Of a stretch of 64,000 bases of DNA, positions 30,845-36,932 are shown piece after piece. The notes under the pieces are model-generated. The model worked only from the letters and a program-made list of their open reading frames with translations, was not told the origin of the DNA and ran no database searches. This DNA comes from an uncultured Bacteroidales bacterium (lineage in GTDB: Bacteria > Bacteroidota > Bacteroidia > Bacteroidales > P3): contig ONCC01000025.1 in assembly GCA_900316235.1 (NCBI GenBank), forward strand, positions 22,802-86,801. Reading direction: 5' to 3'. Each line of letters begins with the position of its first letter. Position 1 is the stretch's first letter. Position numbers and translations under genes: made by a program.

Positions 30845-31780
30845 TTACGTAGTTGTTTTTTGTGTTTCCGCCACTGCTGCGCGGCTTTGGTTAACCACCC
30901 ATACGCCGGAGAATACCAGTGCGGTGGCGAGAATTTTGGTGAAGGTCAAACGGTCCATGCCGGTCCAGATGGCTACGGCAATGGCTATGATGGGCTGCAG
31001 GTAGCCGTACATGCTCACCAGGGTGGGCCTGATGCGCTGCTGTCCGATGGGGATGAGGTAGTAGGCGATGAAGGTCGAAAAGACAATCATGAACCCTATT
31101 TCCCACCACACCTGTGAGGAGACGGCGGCAAACTCGGTGGTGGCAAGCTTGGGAATGCTGAAGGGCAGCGAGATGAGGAACGAGACGAGGAACATCCATT
31201 TCATCGAGGTTACCACTGAATAGCGCGCTATTAGGTTGCGGCAGGTGCCCAGGTAGAAGGCGAAGACGATGTAGTTGGCAAAGCAGAACATGATGCCGAT
31301 GGGCTCTGTTTCCGAAGCCCCGTTGCCCCCGAAAGTACTCTGGAGGATGAGCCACAGAATGCCTCCGAAACTCAGCGCCACACCGAGGGCTTTCTTCCAT
31401 GTGATGGGTTCTTTGAGGAAGATGGCGGCAACGAACATGGTGAAGATGGGCGTCGTGGTGCTCATCACTGAGAGGTCGACAGGCGTGGTGTGCGCGATGG
31501 CGTGGAGGAAAGTGAGCTGCGGCAGAAAGAGTCCGAGGACTCCGGCACCACAGAGCTTCAGCAGGTCTTTGGTGGGCACATGCTCTTTGGGCATGAAAAA
31601 CGACAGCAGCCAGAACAGGGCACCGGCCACTAGTGCACGCATGGAGAAAAGGACGATGGGCTCGATATGCCCTTCGATGGCTATATCGCGGCATACCACC
31701 ACGTTGATGCCAAAGATGACATACGCCGCTGCCGCGGCTGCATGGCCCACGGCAATCCTCGAATTCATTTTGCCCAGCAT
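30845..31780 (-). CDS. EamA/DMT-family transporter
   Basis: 311 residues with about ten membrane segments in two five-helix EamA repeats. The second repeat ends in MYGYLQPIIAIAVAIWTGMDRLTFTKILATALVF, a typical EamA signature. A small-metabolite exporter, substrate not predictable. 17 bp after purD and abutting ctpA. Confidence 0.9.
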   Translation of the reverse strand: MLGKMNSRIAVGHAAAAAAYVIFGINVVVCRDIAIEGHIEPIVLFSMRALVAGALFWLLSFFMPKEHVPTKDLLKLCGAGVLGLFLPQLTFLHAIAHTTPVDLSVMSTTTPIFTMFVAAIFLKEPITWKKALGVALSFGGILWLILQSTFGGNGASETEPIGIMFCFANYIVFAFYLGTCRNLIARYSVVTSMKWMFLVSFLISLPFSIPKLATTEFAAVSSQVWWEIGFMIVFSTFIAYYLIPIGQQRIRPTLVSMYGYLQPIIAIAVAIWTGMDRLTFTKILATALVFSGVWVVNQSRAAVAETQKTTT

Positions 31781-31797
31781 ATCAACCTTTCAACCCC

Positions 31798-33105
31798 TTA
31801 TCCCTCTTGCATCAGTTTCAGCAGGTCCTGTCCGATATCGCGACGGTAGTATTTGCCGTTCCAGTTGATTTCCAGGCTGCGGTTGTAGCTCTTCAGCAGA
31901 GCCTCGGGAAGGCTGTTGGCCAGTGCCGTGGTGCAGAGCACGCGGCCACCATTGGTCACCAGTTTGCCCAGCTCGTTGCGAGCGGTGCCGCAATGGAAGA
32001 CGATGGTCTCGTCGTCGTTACCCAGGTCAATGAGATCACCCTTCTTGTAACTTTCGGGGTAGCCGCCGGCCACCATCATTACGCAAGCCGCGGTCCGCGG
32101 ATCCACCTCGAGTTTGCAGCCGTCGAGGTTGCCATGGGCGGCATTCTCGAAGACTTCCACCATGTCGCTCTTGATGCGAGGGAAGACACTCTCGGTTTCG
32201 GGGTCGCCCATGCGGACGTTGTATTCGATGACGTAGGGTTCGGCCTCAGGAGTACCGATGTTCTTGCACATCAGGCCAATGAAGATGAAACCACAATAGG
32301 GTATCTTTTCGTCGCGCAGGCCGCGCACCGTGGGTTTCACGATGCGGTCCTCCACCTTTTTCATGAAGGCCTTGTCGGCAAATGGCACGGGACTCACCGA
32401 GCCCATGCCGCCGGTGTTGAGGCCGGTGTCGCCTTCACCGATGCGCTTGTAGTCTTTGGCCGAGGGCAGCAGCAGGTAGTGGCTGCCGTCGGTGAGCACG
32501 AAGACACTCATCTCAATGCCCTCGAGGTATTCTTCTATCACCACGCTTGCCGAAGCATCGCCGAACTTGCGGTCCTTCAGCATCTCGCGTAGATGGGCCT
32601 TGGCGGTGGCCAGGTCGTTTTCAATCAGCACACCCTTTCCGGCTGCCAGGCCGTCGGCCTTCAGCACGTAGGGCGCCGTCAGTGTCTCAAGGAATTTCTC
32701 TCCCTTGGCCAGTGTGGCTGCGGTGAAGGTCTGGTAGCGTGCCGTGGGGATGTTGTGCCTCATCATGAAGGCTTTGGCATAGTCTTTGCTGCCTTCCAGC
32801 ATGGCACCTTGCTTCGAGGGTCCGATGACCATGATGTTCTTCAGCAGGGGCTGCTCGGCAAAATAGTCGGCGATGCCACCCACTAGGGGCGCCTCGGGAC
32901 CTACTACCATCATCTCCACCCTGTGGCTGATGGCGAACTGACCCACGGCCTCGAAATCATTGATGTCGAGTTTTACGTTCTCGCCCACCCTCTCCGTGCC
33001 CGCGTTGCCGGGGGCTATGAAGAGCTGGCTGCACTGAGCGCTTTGCGCTAATTTATAGGCTATTGCGTGTTCGCGTCCGCCCGATCCAAGGAGTAGAATG
33101 TTCAT
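31798..33105 (-). CDS. purD: Phosphoribosylamine-glycine ligase (GARS)
   Basis: 435 residues; ATP-grasp enzyme catalysing phosphoribosylamine + glycine + ATP to GAR in de novo purine synthesis. Clear start at MNILLLGSGGREHAIAYKLA, then GPEAPLVGGIADYF, PSKQGAMLEGSKDYAKAFM, YVLKADGLAAGKGV and GFIFIGLM, NVRMGDPET in the ATP-grasp and C-terminal domains. The ATG at 33105 matches the family start; a longer frame exists but adds non-homologous sequence. It has its own promoter and heads a seven-gene same-strand run. Confidence 0.97.
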   Translation of the reverse strand: MNILLLGSGGREHAIAYKLAQSAQCSQLFIAPGNAGTERVGENVKLDINDFEAVGQFAISHRVEMMVVGPEAPLVGGIADYFAEQPLLKNIMVIGPSKQGAMLEGSKDYAKAFMMRHNIPTARYQTFTAATLAKGEKFLETLTAPYVLKADGLAAGKGVLIENDLATAKAHLREMLKDRKFGDASASVVIEEYLEGIEMSVFVLTDGSHYLLLPSAKDYKRIGEGDTGLNTGGMGSVSPVPFADKAFMKKVEDRIVKPTVRGLRDEKIPYCGFIFIGLMCKNIGTPEAEPYVIEYNVRMGDPETESVFPRIKSDMVEVFENAAHGNLDGCKLEVDPRTAACVMMVAGGYPESYKKGDLIDLGNDDETIVFHCGTARNELGKLVTNGGRVLCTTALANSLPEALLKSYNRSLEINWNGKYYRRDIGQDLLKLMQEG

Positions 33106-33140
33106 ATTTGATATATATATTTTGTACCCTAATAAAAATG

Positions 33141-33172
33141 CAAAGGTACAAAATCCCTCCGACATGACCAAA
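33141..33172 (-). promoter_or_regulatory. Promoter of the purD run
   Basis: Minus-strand TACCTTTG (33141-33148) and TTTG (33169-33172), spacing 20 bp, 36 bases before the purD ATG. Confidence 0.7.
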
Positions 33173-33255
33173 AAAAAGTTTTATCTCCTTGGGTCTTAGG
33201 TTGAACCCCTCACTATTCCCTCTTTTCCAGCGTTTATTAGATTCTCACGAACAAA

Positions 33256-33918
33256 TCAGCCCTTGGTTTCATAGGTTTGGAAGAGGAGAATCCAGCCGGT
33301 GGTGCGGAGGGTGAAGTTTTCCTTGAGGGCTTCGTTGAGGGTGGCATTCCACCAGAGTCTGGCATGGAAATTGTCGAGAGGCCAGCGGAGGCCGTCGGAG
33401 GTGACGGCGGTGGTGGAGTCGGGGATGAGGATGGAGACCTGCTGGCGAGGGAAGCTGTCGAAGGTGCGCTCGCCGCGGAAGGCGAGGAAGCGGCCGTGGT
33501 TGGTGAGCATCACGATGTCGGCTCCGGGATGCTCCTCTGCGAAGGTGACCAAATAGCTGATGTTGCCGAGGGTGTGGTCCTCTCGTTTGCCGGTGGCACC
33601 GAGAATGGTGAAGCGGGAAGATGGGAGTGGGAAGCGGGAAGTGCCCCAGGATATGGCTTTATGGAGATCGTTGTAGTCCTGCTCGGGAACATGTATCCAA
33701 CGGTCGCCGAGTTGACGTTTGTCTTGTTCAGACAACGAATCCCCGTCGCCAATCACGATGTAATTCCTAATTTCTAATTTCTTATTTCTAATTGCTTCAT
33801 AGGCCGAGTCGCAGCAGACGACGAAGTCGGCCTCCTGCAGGGCTTTCAGGGGGATGGGGTGCGAGGGAAAGTCGCCCGCCGCCAGGATTACGATATTTTT
33901 AGACTTTCTTTCCTCCAT
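33256..33918 (-). CDS. Thiamine pyrophosphokinase
   Basis: 220 residues; thiamine + ATP to thiamine pyrophosphate + AMP. Motifs: VVCCDSAYEAI, the catalytic GDGDSLSE (GDxDS), DYNDLHKA (DxND) and GATGKREDHTLGN. Start at the ATG at 33918 (MEERKSKNIVILAAGDFP), overlapping the end of the PnuT-like gene by 31 bases. Two short peptide segments are written by tandem repeats: RNKKLEIRNY (33757-33797) and SRFPLPSSRF (33611-33642), both in surface-loop positions between conserved motifs. Part of the TPP-riboswitch operon, so transported thiamine is directly pyrophosphorylated. Confidence 0.93.
   Translation of the reverse strand: MEERKSKNIVILAAGDFPSHPIPLKALQEADFVVCCDSAYEAIRNKKLEIRNYIVIGDGDSLSEQDKRQLGDRWIHVPEQDYNDLHKAISWGTSRFPLPSSRFTILGATGKREDHTLGNISYLVTFAEEHPGADIVMLTNHGRFLAFRGERTFDSFPRQQVSILIPDSTTAVTSDGLRWPLDNFHARLWWNATLNEALKENFTLRTTGWILLFQTYETKG
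33611..33642. repeat. GGGAAGC-type tandem repeat in the thiamine pyrophosphokinase gene
   Basis: Four degenerate 7-nt units (GGGAAGA, TGGGAGT, GGGAAGC, GGGAAGT). Encodes TSRFPLPSSRF just before the GATGKREDH motif. Confidence 0.7.
33757..33797. repeat. AATTTCT-type tandem repeat in the thiamine pyrophosphokinase gene
   Basis: Five degenerate units of 7-8 nt (TAATTCC, TAATTTC, TAATTTC, TTATTTC, TAATTGC). On the coding strand it gives RNKKLEIRNY between the first conserved strand and the GDGDS motif. Confidence 0.75.
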
Positions 33919-34496
33919 TTTATTACACCGAGTATGCAGAAGACTTCGAAGACGGCGTAGAGCACCGCCGAAGCATAGTTTTCGGTAAGGATGAAGATGA
34001 CTATCATCAGGGGCTCGACGAGCATCCAGCAGAACCACTGCTGCCACCATTTGTGCGCTAGCATGAGCATGCCGACAATGGTGAGGGCTGACGAGATGCC
34101 GTCTAGAGCAGCAAGGTTGAGGGTGCGGCCACTGGGGAGCGTGTAGGTGCTCTGGTTGAGGTAGCCCAGCTGCCAGGTGAGCACAGCGCTGAGTGCCACA
34201 ACGACGGTAATGATCTGCCACCAGTAGGCCTTGGGGCAGGAGGAGATGTGACGTTCGCCACCCTGGTCTTCTTTGCGCTTCTGCAAAATTCCGCGCCACA
34301 CGAGGATGCCGTAGATGGACATCACAAAGTTGTAGACGCAGATGGCGCCGTTGGCGTAGATGCCGCTGGTGAAGTCGATGACGGCATAGAAGGCCGACAT
34401 CAGCAGCGAGAGTGGCCAGAACCACCGGTCCGCCCTATATTCGCTGACGATATAGAACAGGCCGATGGTTGCGCCGATGATTTCGAAAATATCCAT
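33888..34496 (-). CDS. PnuC-family transporter, predicted thiamine importer (PnuT)
   Basis: 202 residues with about seven membrane helices. PnuC-type features: WFWPLSLLMSAFYAVIDFTSGIYANGAICVYNFVMSIYGILVW and the second half LDGISSALTIVGMLMLAHKWWQQW. PnuC itself carries nicotinamide riboside, but a gene between a TPP-riboswitch-controlled TonB receptor and thiamine pyrophosphokinase is the arrangement assigned to the thiamine transporter PnuT in Bacteroidota. The thiamine assignment therefore comes from context. Directly follows the receptor stop (1-base overlap). Confidence 0.9.
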   Translation of the reverse strand: MDIFEIIGATIGLFYIVSEYRADRWFWPLSLLMSAFYAVIDFTSGIYANGAICVYNFVMSIYGILVWRGILQKRKEDQGGERHISSCPKAYWWQIITVVVALSAVLTWQLGYLNQSTYTLPSGRTLNLAALDGISSALTIVGMLMLAHKWWQQWFCWMLVEPLMIVIFILTENYASAVLYAVFEVFCILGVIKWRKESLKIS

Positions 34497-36754
34497 TAGA
34501 ATCTATAAATTACGCGGGCCATGAAGTTGATGCCGGGCTGCTGGAGCCAGGCGCGGTCGTGGTAGTAGTAGGCTGCTGCGGGGCCAGTCCAGTCGTCGAC
34601 CCAGTCACCCACCCAGGCGCTGAGACGATACTTGTGGTCGAGGAGGTTGTTGACGAGCAGCTGGGCTTCGATCTCGTTGGTGCCTTTGAGTTTCCAGGTG
34701 TAGGAGGCCTTGAGGTTGAGGAGGAAGTAGGGGTCGATGGCGTAGCACTCGCGGGAAGTGTTGTCGGCATACTGTTTGCCGACATATTTGCCGATGAGCT
34801 GCAGCTTGGCGTCCTTGCAGGGGGTGAAGGTGGCGATGGCGGCGCCCACGATATTGGGTGAGAGAGCCAGGTCGGTGGTGCGGGTGACGAGGTTGGGGTC
34901 GGCGTCGCCGTCGGCGAAGTCGGCGAAAGTGTAGTCGAGCACCTTGTTCTGGCTGAGCGTGAGGTTGGCGTCCATGCGGAACCAGTCGGTGAACATGTAT
35001 CCGCCCTCGAGTTCGATACCGATGCGGTAGCTCTTGTCGACATTCTCCATGAGGGCGTAGCCGCTGCTGCTGAGGTCACCGCTGGGGGTGAGCTGGTCTT
35101 TGTAGAACATGCCGTAGAGGTTTACGTTGAAGGCCCAGCGGTTGTAAGCCAGCTGGTAGCCCAGCTCGAGGTCGAGCATGGTCTCGGCCTTCACGGTGTC
35201 GTTGCGGCCGATGGCGTCCTTGATGTCGCTCTTGGTAGGCTCGCGGTTGGAGATGCCGGCCACGAAGTAGGTGCGCTGGTTGCCGTTGATGCGGTAGTTG
35301 ATGCCGGCCTTGGGATTGAAGAAGAGGTAGTTTTGGTCGAAGTCTACCATGCATTGCTCCTTGGCGGTGTTGCGGTCGTCGGTGCTGCCTTTTAGTTTGT
35401 AGTTCACTGTTCGCAGTTGCAGGTCGGCGTAGATGTTGAGGTCGTCGGTGAAGTCGTAGGCGGCTTTGACATAGAAGCTGTTGTCTGTCTTGGTGCCGTT
35501 GTAGCGGTACCACTCGTAGGGGCTGTCGATGTGAATTGCTGTGTCGCGGAACCACAGCACATTGCCGAAGTGGTAGCCGTCGAAATAGAGCAGGTGGTCG
35601 CCAACCGAGAGGGAGAGTTTGTTGCCGCTATAGTGCATTGAGAGGTTGCCGGTGATGGCGTTGTTGTCCATCTGCTTGCGGGTGATATAGTCGCCAGAGC
35701 CGCTGATATCTGTGAGGAAAAGTTTCTTCTTGTAGCTGGCGTCGGCCTTATACTGCTCGTAGTAGCCGTCGCCGTGGGTGTAGTCGAGGGCGCCGTGGAT
35801 GCTCCACTGGTCGGTAAGCAGGTGCGAGATATAGAGCTGGTAGTGGCGCTGCCAGTAATTGTCGGTCTCGTTGGGGTAGTACATGGTGTTTCCGTCCATG
35901 GTGTACTCGCCGCTGGGGTTGTAGGTGGGGTCTTCGTCGAGCTGGTAGTCGTAGGCGCCGTCCCAGGTGATGCCGGTGGTCTGGCTGCCGATGATGGTGA
36001 GGAGTTTTATAAAGGTCTTCTTGCCGTACCAGCTGGCGCTGCCGAAGAAGCTCTGCTGGTCGGTGCCCCAACTGCGGATGTAGCCGTCGGAGGTGAGGCC
36101 GCTGTAGGCGAAGTCGAAGGAAAGTCCGCTCTTCATGATACCCGTACCGGCGCTGACGCTGTACTGGCGCGTGTTCCAGCTGCCGAAGCCGAGGTCGGCC
36201 TCGCCGTAGGCGCGATCGCGGGCGTTGAGGGTCTGCAGGTTGATGGCGGCGCCGAAGGCGGGGCTGCCGCCTGTGGAGGCTCCCACGCCGCGCTGTATCT
36301 GCAGGCTCTGGGCCATGCCGCCGAGGTTGGGGATGTTGTACCAATAGACCTGCTGGCTCTCGGGGTCGTTGAGCGTGATGCCGTTAATATTAACATTGAT
36401 ACGCGAGGCGTCGACACCGCGGATGCGGATGTAGGCGGCACCCACGCCGCCGTTCTCGCCACTGGCCACCACGGAGGTCTGCGTCTCGAGCATGTAGGGC
36501 ATGCTGATGCTGGCACGGGCGTCGTCGAGTTCCTTCAGGTCGAGGGTGCTGGTAGTTAGCGGTGTCTTGTTGTTGACACGCACGTCCTGGATAATCACCT
36601 CGTCGAGACGGCGCACAGTATCTTGCGCGTTCGAGGTGAAAGGAGAAAAGTGAAAGGTGAAAGCTAACGCACAGCAGGCTATCATCTGCTTGCGACTAAT
36701 CCTGGTGGCCTGATAAATCAGATAGCGGCCACAGCTATAAAAGTTGTGTTTCAT
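34496..36754 (-). CDS. TonB-dependent outer-membrane receptor, predicted for thiamine
   Basis: 752 residues. Signal region, then the plug domain (about 60-170: RLDEVIIQDVRVNNKTPLTT as TonB-box region, GAAYIRIRGVDASRINVNINGITLNDPES) and a 22-strand barrel ending in the aromatic ARVIYRF. It would move thiamine or its phosphates across the outer membrane using TonB energy. I chose the ATG at 36754 (MKHNFYSCGRYLIYQATR); earlier in-frame codons lie in the riboswitch. The signal-peptide segment FTFHFSPFTS is encoded by a GGTGAAA-type tandem repeat (36634-36663). First gene of the operon. Confidence 0.92.
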   Translation of the reverse strand: MKHNFYSCGRYLIYQATRISRKQMIACCALAFTFHFSPFTSNAQDTVRRLDEVIIQDVRVNNKTPLTTSTLDLKELDDARASISMPYMLETQTSVVASGENGGVGAAYIRIRGVDASRINVNINGITLNDPESQQVYWYNIPNLGGMAQSLQIQRGVGASTGGSPAFGAAINLQTLNARDRAYGEADLGFGSWNTRQYSVSAGTGIMKSGLSFDFAYSGLTSDGYIRSWGTDQQSFFGSASWYGKKTFIKLLTIIGSQTTGITWDGAYDYQLDEDPTYNPSGEYTMDGNTMYYPNETDNYWQRHYQLYISHLLTDQWSIHGALDYTHGDGYYEQYKADASYKKKLFLTDISGSGDYITRKQMDNNAITGNLSMHYSGNKLSLSVGDHLLYFDGYHFGNVLWFRDTAIHIDSPYEWYRYNGTKTDNSFYVKAAYDFTDDLNIYADLQLRTVNYKLKGSTDDRNTAKEQCMVDFDQNYLFFNPKAGINYRINGNQRTYFVAGISNREPTKSDIKDAIGRNDTVKAETMLDLELGYQLAYNRWAFNVNLYGMFYKDQLTPSGDLSSSGYALMENVDKSYRIGIELEGGYMFTDWFRMDANLTLSQNKVLDYTFADFADGDADPNLVTRTTDLALSPNIVGAAIATFTPCKDAKLQLIGKYVGKQYADNTSRECYAIDPYFLLNLKASYTWKLKGTNEIEAQLLVNNLLDHKYRLSAWVGDWVDDWTGPAAAYYYHDRAWLQQPGINFMARVIYRF
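36634..36663. repeat. GGTGAAA-type tandem repeat in the TonB receptor signal peptide
   Basis: Four degenerate units (GGTGAAA, GGAGAAA, AGTGAAA, GGTGAAA). Encodes FTFHFSPFTS immediately before the predicted cleavage (NAQD). Confidence 0.8.
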
Positions 36755-36761
36755 AATTTCA

Positions 36762-36856
36762 TTCCTTACGCCGGCATTATCCGGATCAAGTTTCAAGGGT
36801 ATGTTCTCAGCTTCTTCGTGCTCATTCCGAGCAACATAAGAGCACCCCTATGCTCT
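36762..36856 (-). ncRNA. TPP (THI-box) riboswitch
   Basis: The minus-strand RNA contains, in order, AGGGGTGCTC, the conserved GCTGAGA, ACCCTTGAAAC, TTGATCCGGATAATGCC and GGCGTAAGGAA, the hallmark blocks of the thiamine pyrophosphate riboswitch. It ends 7 bases before the receptor ATG, and its 3' strand contains the purine-rich AAGGAA. TPP binding could thus hide the ribosome-binding region, which would be translational control; this mode is inferred from spacing. Confidence 0.95.
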
Positions 36857-36867
36857 CTTTGACGGGG

Positions 36868-36875
36868 CAAAGATA
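36868..36875 (-). promoter_or_regulatory. -7 box of the thiamine operon promoter
   Basis: Minus-strand TATCTTTG twelve bases upstream of the riboswitch, so transcription would start right at the aptamer. The -33 region is inside an A-rich repeat and not clear. Confidence 0.5.
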
Positions 36876-36889
36876 CGAAAAAAAAAGAA

Positions 36890-36932
36890 AAGTGAAAATT
36901 TTTTTCACTTTTACCCTTTCTCATTTCACCTT
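36890..36932. repeat. Imperfect inverted/tandem repeat of GTGAAA/TTTCAC units
   Basis: AAAAGTGAAAATT followed by TTTTTTCACTTTT, ACCCTTTCTCATTTCACC: a self-complementary arrangement of the same unit found in other repeats here. It spans the gap between the PKD protein stop and the thiamine promoter and could act as a weak terminator. Confidence 0.6.
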
